Source: Alteriqipengyuania abyssalis (GTDB taxonomy: Bacteria; Pseudomonadota; Alphaproteobacteria; Sphingomonadales; Sphingomonadaceae). Taken from it: DNA of 64,000 bases. The DNA lies in NCBI RefSeq assembly GCF_019857185.1, contig NZ_JAHWXP010000002.1, positions 124,001 to 188,000 on the forward strand, read 5' to 3'. Under the pieces are notes generated by a model that had not been told where the DNA came from, did not search any database, and was given only the letters and a program-made list of their open reading frames with translations. Position numbers and translations under genes: made by a program. Shown in pieces: positions 7,314 through 15,797 of the stretch (the stretch's first letter is position 1; every line of letters starts with the position of its first letter).

Positions 7314-9293
7314 TTACGCGCCTTGTGGAGCCGCCCCTCCTTCACTGCCAAAGCGCTTGCCCGCCTTGGGTACCGCCGATCCGCCGACGCTGCGCGGCTT
7401 GCGCGGGCCGCGGGGCTCGTCAGGCCGGTCGAGCTTGCCGTCCTTGAGCAGCTGGTCGATCTCCTCGCCGGTCAACGTCTCGAACTCGAGCATCGACTGG
7501 GCGAGCAGGTGCAGCTGGTCTTCCTTGTCGGTCAGGATCTTGGTTGCACGCTTGTGCGCCCCTTCGACCAGCGCGCGGATTTCCGCATCGATCAGCTTGT
7601 TGGTTTCGGCAGAGCCCATCGTGCGCGCCGACTGGCCCATGCCGAGGTAGCCTTCCTGCTGTTCCTCGTACTGGAGCGGGCCGAGCTTGTCGGACATGCC
7701 CCACTTGGTGACCATGTTGCGCGCCAGCGAGGTGGCGTACTGGATGTCGGACGAGGCACCGCTCGACACCTTGTCGTGCCCGAAGATGATTTCCTCCGCC
7801 ACACGGCCGCCCATGGCGACGGCGAGGTCGGCGTGCATCTTGTCGCGGTGGTACGAGTAATTGTCCCGCTCGGGCAGGCGCATCACCATGCCCAGCGCGC
7901 GGCCGCGCGGGATGATCGTCGCCTTGTGGATCGGGTCCGATGCCGGCTCGTTGAGCGAGACGAGCGCGTGGCCCGCCTCGTGATAGGCGGTCATCTTCTT
8001 CTCGTCGTCGGTCATCACCATGGAGCGGCGTTCGCTGCCCATCATGACCTTGTCCTTCGCGTCCTCGAACTCCTGCATCGCGACCAGCCGCTTGTTGCGG
8101 CGTGCCGCCAGCAGCGCAGCCTCGTTGACGAGGTTGGCGAGGTCCGCGCCCGAGAAGCCGGGCGTGCCGCGCGCGATCGTGCGCGGGTTTACGTCGGGCG
8201 CCAGCGGCACCTTCTTCATATGCACGTCGAGGATCTTCTCGCGCCCTTCGATGTCGGGCACGGGCACCACGACCTGACGGTCGAAGCGGCCCGGGCGCAG
8301 CAAGGCGGGGTCGAGCACGTCGGGGCGGTTGGTCGCCGCGATGATGATGATGCCTTCGTTCGCTTCGAACCCGTCCATCTCGACCAGAAGCTGGTTGAGC
8401 GTCTGCTCGCGCTCGTCGTTCGAATTGCCGAGGCCGTGGCCGCGACTACGCCCGACGGCGTCGATTTCGTCGATGAACAGAATGCACGGCGCGTTCTTCT
8501 TCGCCTGTTCGAACATGTCGCGCACGCGGCTCGCGCCGACACCCACGAACATCTCGACGAAGTCGGAGCCCGAAATTGTGAAGAACGGGACGCCCGCCTC
8601 GCCCGCGATCGCGCGTGCGAGCAGCGTCTTGCCGGTCCCCGGCGAGCCGACCAGCAGCGCGCCCTTGGGGATCGTGCCGCCCAGCTTGGAGAAGCGCTGC
8701 GGGTCCTTGAGGAACTCGACGATTTCTTCCAGCTCTTCGCGCGCCTCGTCGATCCCGGCGACATCCTTGAACGTCACCCGGCCCTGCTTCTCGGTCAGCA
8801 TCTTGGCCTTGGACTTGCCGAAGCCCATCGCGCCGCCCGCGCCGCCGTTCTTCTGCACCTGCCGCAGCGCGAAGAACGCGATGCCGAGGATCAGCAGGAA
8901 GGGCAGCGACTGGATCAGGATGACCCAGAAAATGCTCATCTGCTCCTTCGGCGTGCCCGAATAGGTGACGCCGTTATCGTCGAGCAGCTTGGTCAGCCCG
9001 CTGTCGCTGCCGACCGGGACGGTGTTGAACGTCTCGTCGTTCTTGAGCACACCGGTGATCCGGTCGTCGGAGATCTGCACCTCCTTGACCGTACCGCTGG
9101 CCACGCGGTCACGAAAATCGGAATAGCTGATCGTAGTGCCGGTGTTCTGGCTGGCACCGCCGAACATCGAGACCGCAAGCAGTAGGGCGAGGAAGACCCC
9201 GCCCCAGATCATCAGGCTGCGGATCCACGGGTTCGGCCCGCCGCCACCCGGACCGCCAGGCCCCTGCCCGTCGGGCGTGTTCTGTTCGCTCAT
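7314..9293 (-). CDS. ftsH: ATP-dependent zinc metalloprotease FtsH
   Basis: Membrane-bound hexameric AAA+ protease that degrades misfolded membrane proteins and some short-lived cytoplasmic proteins. The 659-residue sequence has two membrane helices (about residues 24-45 and 120-142) flanking a periplasmic domain, Walker A GSPGTGKT (about residue 217), Walker [11 protein letters not shown], the second region of homology ([19 protein letters not shown]), and the zinc site HEAGH (about residue 435). The C-terminus is a basic Pro/Gly-rich tail. A glycine-rich N-terminus precedes the first helix. It is apparently monocistronic, with a terminator at 7245-7288. Confidence 0.97.
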   Translation of the reverse strand: MSEQNTPDGQGPGGPGGGGPNPWIRSLMIWGGVFLALLLAVSMFGGASQNTGTTISYSDFRDRVASGTVKEVQISDDRITGVLKNDETFNTVPVGSDSGLTKLLDDNGVTYSGTPKEQMSIFWVILIQSLPFLLILGIAFFALRQVQKNGGAGGAMGFGKSKAKMLTEKQGRVTFKDVAGIDEAREELEEIVEFLKDPQRFSKLGGTIPKGALLVGSPGTGKTLLARAIAGEAGVPFFTISGSDFVEMFVGVGASRVRDMFEQAKKNAPCILFIDEIDAVGRSRGHGLGNSNDEREQTLNQLLVEMDGFEANEGIIIIAATNRPDVLDPALLRPGRFDRQVVVPVPDIEGREKILDVHMKKVPLAPDVNPRTIARGTPGFSGADLANLVNEAALLAARRNKRLVAMQEFEDAKDKVMMGSERRSMVMTDDEKKMTAYHEAGHALVSLNEPASDPIHKATIIPRGRALGMVMRLPERDNYSYHRDKMHADLAVAMGGRVAEEIIFGHDKVSSGASSDIQYATSLARNMVTKWGMSDKLGPLQYEEQQEGYLGMGQSARTMGSAETNKLIDAEIRALVEGAHKRATKILTDKEDQLHLLAQSMLEFETLTGEEIDQLLKDGKLDRPDEPRGPRKPRSVGGSAVPKAGKRFGSEGGAAPQGA

Positions 9294-9387
9294 GAAAAAC
9301 CGAGTCCTTTCGCCTGTGAATGTAGGCGCAAGGGGATGAATGACAAGTTGCGCGCGCCGCTAGTGCGCGCGGCATCATGCGATCGGC

Positions 9388-10320
9388 TCAGAAGCTGAAG
9401 GCGCTGCGGGTGAGCCCTTCGGACGCGCGGCGGGGGGCCTGCATCATGCCGGGCGTATCGCGCCGTCCGGCAGAGCTCGCGCTGCGGATCGGCACGACGC
9501 GCGAATCCTCGGCCTGTGGCGCGGCCAGCGGGCGGCTTTGCGGGCCGGGAAGCGCACGCTTGCCACCGCCCGGAGGCGTTCCGCCAAGGCCCATCTGATC
9601 CAGCTTCGCCTCGAGCGCATGGTGCAGATGTTCGAGCCCCTTGGCGGCGGGCGACCAGTTGGCGAAGGCGGCGATCGGCTCGCGCCGCACCGCGACCTGC
9701 TCGACGTAGCTACTCGCCGGGACGATCGGCCAGTTGGCACCCGCATTCTCGCGCACCCAGCGGTGCAGCTTGCGCCGCTGGTCGTACATCGAAAGCACGG
9801 GCAGCACCGGCGGATGGCCGGGGCGCTTCGCCAGTTCGTTGCGGATGAAGCCGAACGCACGTGCGGCCAGCGGCGAGGCGGGCAGCGGGACCACGATCAG
9901 GTCGGCGGCTTCCATGATCTGCTCGCTCACCTCGTTGATCATCGGTGGGCAGTCGAGCACGATGCGCGGATACTCGCCCTTCATGAAGGACAGCATCTGC
10001 GCCAGCCGCTTCTTCGCGCCGATGCGGACCAGCTGCACGGGGAGATCGCGCAGGCTCTGGTCGGCCCCGATCAGCGAGAGGCGGTCGTATTTCGTCGGCT
10101 CGATCAGGTCGCGCGGGGCGCGGGCGTGATGGAAGGCGGAGATTGCCTTTTGCACCTTGCGCTCTTCATGGCCCAGCAGGAAACCCGCCCCGCCCTGCGG
10201 ATCGAGATCGTAGAGCAGGGTCTCGTGGCCGCCGGTCTGCGAGAAGCGCCAGGCGAGATCCACCGCCATGGTCGTTTTCCCGACTCCACCCTTCATGCTG
10301 TAGACGGCGATGACGGCCAT
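9388..10320 (-). CDS. ParA-family ATPase with proline-rich tail
   Basis: A 310-residue paralogue of the ATPase at 3797-4528. Both begin MAV-V/I-A-I/V-YS-V/M-KGGVGKTT and share DLD..GGAGFLLG, DCPP..NE.S.QI..AADL and an RR.LHR motif. This copy adds about 70 residues at the C-terminus, rich in Pro, Gly, Arg and Ser, which are probably disordered and could be a partner-binding tail. Start is the ATG at 10320 with AGGGGGA upstream. No ParB gene is adjacent. The position between ftsH and an acyl-CoA dehydrogenase gives no clue to its cargo. Confidence 0.87.
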   Translation of the reverse strand: MAVIAVYSMKGGVGKTTMAVDLAWRFSQTGGHETLLYDLDPQGGAGFLLGHEERKVQKAISAFHHARAPRDLIEPTKYDRLSLIGADQSLRDLPVQLVRIGAKKRLAQMLSFMKGEYPRIVLDCPPMINEVSEQIMEAADLIVVPLPASPLAARAFGFIRNELAKRPGHPPVLPVLSMYDQRRKLHRWVRENAGANWPIVPASSYVEQVAVRREPIAAFANWSPAAKGLEHLHHALEAKLDQMGLGGTPPGGGKRALPGPQSRPLAAPQAEDSRVVPIRSASSAGRRDTPGMMQAPRRASEGLTRSAFSF

Positions 10321-10481
10321 GTGCGCTTTCCCCCTGCTTGACGATCCGAATCGGTGCTCGGCAAATGTCTGACTAGCGTTAATCAAACACCGTCCGGGCG
10401 CCTGCTCAAGTCGCCCAGAGGGCGCGAACCCGAGCTGGGACACGCCCACCAACATAGGTTAACATGGTTGCAAGGTCGCGG

Positions 10482-11645
10482 TTACATGCTGCGCGCGATC
10501 ACCATCTTCATGATCTCGTTCGATCCGCCGAAGATGCGGCTGACCCGGCTGTCGCGGAACATGCGCGCGATGGGGTAGTCGTTGATGTAGCCCGATCCGC
10601 CATGCAGCTGCAGGCACTTGTCGACCACTTCGCCCTGCAGTTCGGTCAGCCACAGCTTGGCCATGCACGCGGTCGGCACGTCCAGCTTGCCCTCCAGATG
10701 CTGCGCGATGCAGTGATTGACGAAGACCTTGCCGGCGGTCGCCCGCGCCTTCAGCTCGGCGAGCGTGAACTGGGTGTTCTGGAAATCCCAGATCGTCTTG
10801 CCGAAGGCCTTGCGCTCCTTGGTGAAGGCGATGGTCTCTTCCAGCGCGCGCTCGATCGTCGACATGGCGCCCATCGCGATAATCAGGCGTTCCTGCGGCA
10901 GCTCACCCATCAGCTGGTAGAAGCCCTTGCCTTCCTCCCCGCCGAGCACGTTCTCCGCGGGAACGAACACATCGTCGAAGAACAGCTCGCTGGTGTCCTG
11001 CGAATCGAGCCCGATCTTGTCGAGCTTCTTGCCCCGCTGGAAACCCTCGGCCCCCTCGGTCTCCAGCAGCATCAGCGAGATGCCCTTGGCCCGCTCGTTC
11101 GGGTCGGTCTTGGCGACGACGATGATGAAGTCGGCGATCTGGCCGTTGGAGATATAGGTCTTGGCCCCATTGATCTTGTAGCCGTTGCCGTCCTTCAGCG
11201 CGGTGGTGGTGATCGATTGCAGGTCCGATCCCACGCCCGGCTCGGTCATCGCGATCGCGCTGACGAGGTCGCCGCTGACGAGGCGCGGCAGGTATTTCTT
11301 CTTCTGCTCCTCGGTCCCGTGGCGCACGAGGTAGGGCAGGATGATCGTGTTGTGCAGGCTGGCGGCGAAGCCTTCGACATTGTGCCGGCCCTGCTGGTCG
11401 ATCACGACCATTTCGTGCCGGAAATCGCCGCCGTGGCCGCCATATTCCTCGGGCACCGAAGCGCCCAGCAGCCCGGCCTGACCAGCCTCCCGCCAGAAAT
11501 CGCGGTCGACCTGGCCATCATCGCGCCATTTGAGGACGCGGGATTCGGGTGCGTGCTTTTCGTAGAATTTGCCGACCGCGTCGGCGAACACCGCGATCTC
11601 TTCCTCGTCCATGAATGCGGGCTGCGGTACGTCCAGTGCGGGCAT
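10482..11645 (-). CDS. Acyl-CoA dehydrogenase, long-chain (LCAD) type
   Basis: FAD enzyme introducing the alpha-beta double bond in acyl-CoA (first step of beta-oxidation). The 387 residues show AIAMTEPGVGSDLQ (FAD/substrate loop), YISNGQIADFIIVVAKT and the C-terminal IFGGSNEIMKMVIARSM. The usual short-chain catalytic Glu (YEGT) is replaced by GGSN, while LPQERL is present. That combination is known from long-chain and isovaleryl-CoA dehydrogenases, where the Glu of this helix is the base. Start is the ATG at 11645 behind GGAGAGG. Racemase and hydratase genes for the same pathway lie nearby at 12337-14246. Confidence 0.9.
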   Translation of the reverse strand: MPALDVPQPAFMDEEEIAVFADAVGKFYEKHAPESRVLKWRDDGQVDRDFWREAGQAGLLGASVPEEYGGHGGDFRHEMVVIDQQGRHNVEGFAASLHNTIILPYLVRHGTEEQKKKYLPRLVSGDLVSAIAMTEPGVGSDLQSITTTALKDGNGYKINGAKTYISNGQIADFIIVVAKTDPNERAKGISLMLLETEGAEGFQRGKKLDKIGLDSQDTSELFFDDVFVPAENVLGGEEGKGFYQLMGELPQERLIIAMGAMSTIERALEETIAFTKERKAFGKTIWDFQNTQFTLAELKARATAGKVFVNHCIAQHLEGKLDVPTACMAKLWLTELQGEVVDKCLQLHGGSGYINDYPIARMFRDSRVSRIFGGSNEIMKMVIARSM

Positions 11646-11813
11646 CTCGATCCTCTCCAAAGGTTTTCGTTTTGCGGGCGAGCCTATCAAATCGGTTGCG
11701 AACTGCAATGGATATGCGTGGCACTACGCGCGAGTAAAAACCGGCTAGGAACCGTTCATCTCGCCCGGCCTAGACCGGACTCATTCTGCACATCGTGATG
11801 GGGAGTTCGATCG

Positions 11814-12323
11814 ATGTTCATTGGCAAGGCACTGATGATTGCAGCGGCTGCGAACCCAGCGACGATCCCTTCTTCCTGGCAGCCTGAAGCCTTGGGCGAA
11901 TGGCAGGTCGGTCGCGAGGGGGACGTCTGCGCGATGATCTTGCCGCTGGGACCCGAGGAATCGGGCGAGACGGAGGGCGCATTGACCCTGTTCGACCGCC
12001 CCGACGGGCTGCTCGGGATGACCCTCTCGCGGAGTGGCTGGGCGCTGCCGCAGGAACGCGGGACGATCAAGATCTGGTTTGACAAGGGATACGGGATGCT
12101 CCGGCCGATCTACGATCAATTTGCGCAGTTCGATCCGAACGGCGGCAACGGCGTGCTGATAACGTCAGTGGAAAGAAGCTTTTTGCCCTTCGGCGACCTC
12201 GAACGGTCCATCGACGTGGTGATCGACGGCGACACCCTCGACGGACCGCAGCGAGTCACGATCCCGCTAGCCAACGCCGAGAGCGCGAGGGAGCAGATGG
12301 ACGCCTGCCGCGCGGGGGGCTGA
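11814..12323 (+). CDS. Unknown protein, possibly exported
   Basis: 169 residues, no family recognised. The first 15 residues are hydrophobic (MFIGKALMIAAAANPA) and could be a short signal peptide. The body looks like a compact mixed alpha/beta domain with one Cys near the front and one near the end (DVCAMILPLG; DACRAGG), which could form a disulfide. The ATG at 11814 has GGGAG nine bases upstream. It is flanked by lipid-metabolism genes pointing the other way, so it is a single-gene unit. Confidence 0.65.
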   Translation: MFIGKALMIAAAANPATIPSSWQPEALGEWQVGREGDVCAMILPLGPEESGETEGALTLFDRPDGLLGMTLSRSGWALPQERGTIKIWFDKGYGMLRPIYDQFAQFDPNGGNGVLITSVERSFLPFGDLERSIDVVIDGDTLDGPQRVTIPLANAESAREQMDACRAGG

Positions 12324-12336
12324 TCGCCGCCCCGCT

Positions 12337-13485
12337 TCAGGACACTGCTCCCGCTTCCCGCAATTCTGCGATATCGGCCTGCCCGATCCCCAGCTCTCGC
12401 AGGATCGCGTCGCTATCGTCGCCCGGCATCGGCGCGGGCGAAGGCCTCGCGGTTGCCGTGCCTGAATAGCGCGGCGCGGGCGCAGGCTGCGGGCTGTCGG
12501 CGACATCGATAAACGTTTCGCGCGCGGCGATGTGCGGATGCTCGCGCGCCTCGCTCATGGTCAGCACGGGCGCGTAGCAGACGTCGGTATGTTCCAGAGC
12601 CTCGTCCCACTCGGCGCGGGTCTTGCTCTTGAAGATCGCGGCGAGCCTGTCCTTGAGCGCGGGCCACTGCGCGGGGTTCATCTGCGCATCGAAGTCCGGG
12701 TCTTCGCCGAGGCCCAGCCGCGCGCGCAGCTCGGCATAGAATTGCGGCTCGATGCTGCCGATGCTGACAAACTTGCCGTCCGCCGTCTCGTAGACATCGT
12801 AGAAATGCGCGCCGGTATCGAGCAGGTTTGCCCCCAGATCCTCGCGCCACACGCCCTGGTTGGCCATGCCGTGGATCATGCTCATCAGCACCGCGGTGCC
12901 ATCGGTCATCGCGGCATCGATTACCTGTCCCTCACCGCCACGCGCTACATTCAGCAGCGCGGAGACCATCCCGAAGGCGAGCATCATCCCGCCGCCGCCG
13001 AAATCGCCGACCATGTTGATCGGCGGCGTGGGCTTGCCCCCCGCGCGCCCGAAATGGGCGAGCGCCCCGGCAAGCGCGATGTAATTGATGTCGTGCCCCG
13101 CGTAAGGGGCATAAGGCCCGGTCTGCCCCCACCCAGTCATCCGCCCGTAGACCAGCTTGGGATTGTCGGCGAGGAGCGCGTCGGGTCCCAGCCCCAGCCG
13201 CTCCATCACCCCGGGACGAAAGCCTTCGATCAGCCCGTCCGCGCTCGCACACAGCTTGCGCGCGAGCGCGATGCCCTGCTCTTCCTTCAGGTTGAGCGCG
13301 ATCGACTTGCGCCCGCGCGCGAGGATATCCTTGTTGGAGATCGGCTGCGAACCACCCCGCCCGCCGCTCGCACGGTCGATGCGGATCACCTCGGCGCCGT
13401 GGTCGGCCAGCATCATGCCGCAAAACGGACCCGGCCCGATGCCTGCGAATTCGACGATGCGCAGCCCTGCGAGCGGGCCCGCCAT
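12337..13485 (-). CDS. CaiB/BaiF CoA-transferase family, alpha-methylacyl-CoA racemase-like
   Basis: Class III CoA-transferase fold of 382 residues. MAGPLAGLRIVEFAGIGPGPF, LADHGAEVIRID, DGLIEGFRPGVMERLGLG, and YGRMTGWGQTGPYAPYAGHDINY are the hallmark blocks; GHDINYIALAGAL is the form seen in alpha-methylacyl-CoA racemases, which epimerise 2-methyl-branched acyl-CoAs before beta-oxidation. The ATG at 13485 shares a base with the TAA of the upstream enoyl-CoA hydratase (TAATG), so the two are translationally coupled. Substrate cannot be fixed from sequence alone. Confidence 0.88.
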   Translation of the reverse strand: MAGPLAGLRIVEFAGIGPGPFCGMMLADHGAEVIRIDRASGGRGGSQPISNKDILARGRKSIALNLKEEQGIALARKLCASADGLIEGFRPGVMERLGLGPDALLADNPKLVYGRMTGWGQTGPYAPYAGHDINYIALAGALAHFGRAGGKPTPPINMVGDFGGGGMMLAFGMVSALLNVARGGEGQVIDAAMTDGTAVLMSMIHGMANQGVWREDLGANLLDTGAHFYDVYETADGKFVSIGSIEPQFYAELRARLGLGEDPDFDAQMNPAQWPALKDRLAAIFKSKTRAEWDEALEHTDVCYAPVLTMSEAREHPHIAARETFIDVADSPQPAPAPRYSGTATARPSPAPMPGDDSDAILRELGIGQADIAELREAGAVS

Positions 13486-14246
13486 TACTTGCCCTTCCAG
13501 TTGGGTGCGCGCTTCTCGGCGAAGGCCGCCGCGCCCTCGCGCGCGTCCTCGCTCATGAACACCTGCGGCATCAGCTTGCCCTGCTCGTCCCACCGCGATT
13601 CGAGGCTCCAGCCGCGCGATTCCTCGATCACCTGCTTGGAGACTTTCACCGCGAGCGGGCCGTTGGCGGCGATCGCCTTCGCCAGTTCCATCGCCCCGTC
13701 CATGACGCTGCCATCGGTCACCCGGTTGACCAGCCCGAGCTCGTAGGCGCGGGGCGCGTCGATGAAATCGCCGGTCAGCGCCAGCTCCATCGCGATCTTG
13801 GGCGGGATCTGGTCGGGCAGTTTCATCAGGCCGCCGGCCGCCGCGATAAGGCCGCGCTTGACCTCGGGAATGCCGAATTTCGCACCACTATGGGCAACCA
13901 CCATGTCGCACGAGATCATCAGTTCGAGCCCGCCTGCCAGCGCATAGCCTTCGACTGCGGCGATGATCGGCTTGGCCGGGCTCTTCTGCGTCAGACCGCC
14001 GAAGCCGCGCCCTTCGACGATCGGGCTCTCGCCGCGCAGAAAGCCCTTGAGGTCCATGCCCGAACAGAAGGTGCCGCCCGCGCCGGTCAGGATCGCAACG
14101 CGCAGATCGTCTTCGGCATCGAGCCGGTCGAGCGCGGCGGCGATGCCTTCCGCGCCGGCCTTGTTCATCGCGTTCTTTGCGTCGGGGCGGTTGATGGTGA
14201 TGACGAGAACGCCGTCCTTCACCTCGGTCAGAATATCGTCGCTCAT
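13485..14246 (-). CDS. Enoyl-CoA hydratase/isomerase (crotonase) family
   Basis: 253-residue crotonase-fold enzyme. ITINRPDAKNAMN, the oxyanion-hole region AVEGYALAGGLELMISCD with a catalytic-type Glu, and FGIPEVKRGLIAAAGG with the second Glu are all present, so hydratase activity (adding water to 2-enoyl-CoA) is plausible. Start ATG at 14246 with GGGAGAG upstream. It is coupled by a one-base overlap to the racemase-like gene and likely works with it and with the acyl-CoA dehydrogenase at 10482-11645 in branched or long-chain acyl-CoA degradation. Confidence 0.9.
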   Translation of the reverse strand: MSDDILTEVKDGVLVITINRPDAKNAMNKAGAEGIAAALDRLDAEDDLRVAILTGAGGTFCSGMDLKGFLRGESPIVEGRGFGGLTQKSPAKPIIAAVEGYALAGGLELMISCDMVVAHSGAKFGIPEVKRGLIAAAGGLMKLPDQIPPKIAMELALTGDFIDAPRAYELGLVNRVTDGSVMDGAMELAKAIAANGPLAVKVSKQVIEESRGWSLESRWDEQGKLMPQVFMSEDAREGAAAFAEKRAPNWKGK

Positions 14247-14351
14247 GTCTCTCTCCCATGCGCCTTCGCGATTACGTGGCGCTTTGCAACCGATGCTGCA
14301 TAAGCCCGCGCGCAGGGTCAAGCGCTCCGGCAAAAACCCAGCGCACGTATA

Positions 14352-14367
14352 ATGCGAATGCGTTGCA
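14352..14367. promoter_or_regulatory. Possible Fur-type operator before the siderophore uptake genes
   Basis: The 16 bases read ATGCGAATGCGTTGCA: outer TGC/GCA and inner AAT/(C)GT give an imperfect dyad of the kind bound by Fur. It lies 30 bases upstream of the PepSY gene that leads the TonB receptor cluster. The match is partial, so this is a candidate only. Confidence 0.35.
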
Positions 14368-14397
14368 CTTACATGGCTCGCGGTTTACGGGGCGGCC

Positions 14398-15555
14398 ATG
14401 TCTCGCGGCGCAATCCGATTCTGGTACGTGGTTCACAAGTGGAGCAGCCTGATCCCCACGCTGTTCCTGCTGATGCTGTGCATCACCGGCCTGCCGCTGA
14501 TCTTCCATGACGAGATCGATGCCGCGCTGGGGGAAGATTACGACAGCACGCTCGCCGGCGCGCCCTCGGCGGAAGGTGGTCTGCCGCTCGACACCATGCT
14601 CGCCAAGGCTCTGGCGGAGCGGCCGGGCGAAGTACCGCTGTTCATGGCCTTCAGCCAGGACAGCCCGTTGCTGACCGTCACCACCGGCCCCTCGCCCGAT
14701 GCACCCGGCGACAGGATGACGCTCCTGTTCTTCGACCGCGCGACCGGCGACTCGCTGGGCCCGGCACCTTCTGGCGGCGTGATGGAGACGATCCTGCAGC
14801 TGCATACGGACATGCTGCTGGGCCTGCCGGGAATGCTGTTCCTCGGCGTCATGGGGATCAGCTTCGTGATCGCGCTGATCTCGGGCACGGTCCTCTACGC
14901 GCCCTTCATGCGCAAGCTCGGCTTTGCCACGCTGCGGCTGGAGAAGTCGAAGCGCGTCGCCCGGCTCGACCAGCACAACATGCTCGGCATCGTGACTCTC
15001 GCCTGGGCGCTGGTGATCGGGCTGACCGGCGCGATCAACGCTTTCGCCGATCCGCTGACCGATAACTGGCGCGACACGCAGGTGGCGCAGATGACGCAGG
15101 CCTACGAAGGCGCGGCGCCACTCGATCCGGCAGACTACGGATCGCTCGACGCGGCAATGGCCTCGGCACGCGAGACCCTGCCCGGGCGCAATCCGCAATT
15201 CATCGGCTTTCCCGGCGGCGGGTGGAGCAGCGCGCATCACTACGCGATCTTCTTCCAGGGCGACCGACCGCTCACGCAATATCTGCTGACCCCCGCGCTG
15301 GTCGACGCGCGCACCGCCGCGGTGACCGATGTGGCGCGGATGCCCGCGATCAACCAGGCGCTGATGATGTCCAAGCCGCTCCACTTCGGCGACTACGCGG
15401 GCCTCCCGCTCAAGATCGTCTGGGCGCTGCTGACGCTGGCGACGATCTGGGTGCTGTGGACCGGCGTGCTGCTGTGGTTCAGGCGACGACCCGGTGCGAT
15501 CGACCGCCGGATCGCGGAGATCCGCAGCGGCGGCACCACGAGGGCACCGGCATGA
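14398..15555 (+). CDS. PepSY-associated TM helix protein (siderophore-linked reductase-like)
   Basis: A 385-residue inner-membrane protein of the PepSY_TM family. It begins with an amphipathic segment and His (FWYVVHKWSSLIPTL), then a membrane helix (LFLLMLCITGLPLIFHDEID), a large periplasmic part, two central helices (MLFLGVMGISFVIALISGTV and NMLGIVTLAWALVIGLTGAI), and a final helix (WALLTLATIWVLWTGVLLWF). Members next to TonB receptors are thought to help reduce or process ferric siderophores in the periplasm; that role is inferred here from context. Its TGA overlaps the next ATG (ATGA). Confidence 0.87.
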   Translation: MSRGAIRFWYVVHKWSSLIPTLFLLMLCITGLPLIFHDEIDAALGEDYDSTLAGAPSAEGGLPLDTMLAKALAERPGEVPLFMAFSQDSPLLTVTTGPSPDAPGDRMTLLFFDRATGDSLGPAPSGGVMETILQLHTDMLLGLPGMLFLGVMGISFVIALISGTVLYAPFMRKLGFATLRLEKSKRVARLDQHNMLGIVTLAWALVIGLTGAINAFADPLTDNWRDTQVAQMTQAYEGAAPLDPADYGSLDAAMASARETLPGRNPQFIGFPGGGWSSAHHYAIFFQGDRPLTQYLLTPALVDARTAAVTDVARMPAINQALMMSKPLHFGDYAGLPLKIVWALLTLATIWVLWTGVLLWFRRRPGAIDRRIAEIRSGGTTRAPA

Positions 15556-15797
15556 GCGCACGCCGCCACCCCCGCAGCACCCGCGCGATCTTCGCCTGGC
15601 CGATGTTCATCGCCGTGCTGAGCCTGATCGGGCTGGTCGCTGGGCTGACTGGCGACGGCGCGCGCGATGTGCTCGCCTGGCTGCTGCTCGGTTCCGCGCC
15701 GGTCACCATCGCCTTTGCCTACTGGCGCGCGGGCAGGCCCGCCCGCCCCATCAACTCCCCTGCAAGAACGAAAGCCCCCTCCCATGACCGTGCGTAA
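15552..15797 (+). CDS. Small two-helix membrane protein in siderophore cluster
   Basis: 81 residues: a basic N-terminus, then two membrane helices (IFAWPMFIAVLSLIGLVAGL and VLAWLLLGSAPVTIAFAYW) and a basic tail. The start codon overlaps the stop of the PepSY gene by 4 bases, and its end overlaps the receptor gene start by 14 bases, so it is embedded in the operon. No function is known to me. Such small proteins are often seen between PepSY and TonB receptor genes in this order, which supports that it is real. Confidence 0.72.
   Translation: MSARRHPRSTRAIFAWPMFIAVLSLIGLVAGLTGDGARDVLAWLLLGSAPVTIAFAYWRAGRPARPINSPARTKAPSHDRA

Noticed and set aside
7311-9185. Long plus-strand open frame opposite ftsH
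   Set aside because: Entirely antisense to a certain ftsH gene, His/Arg/Ala-rich translation, no ribosome site.
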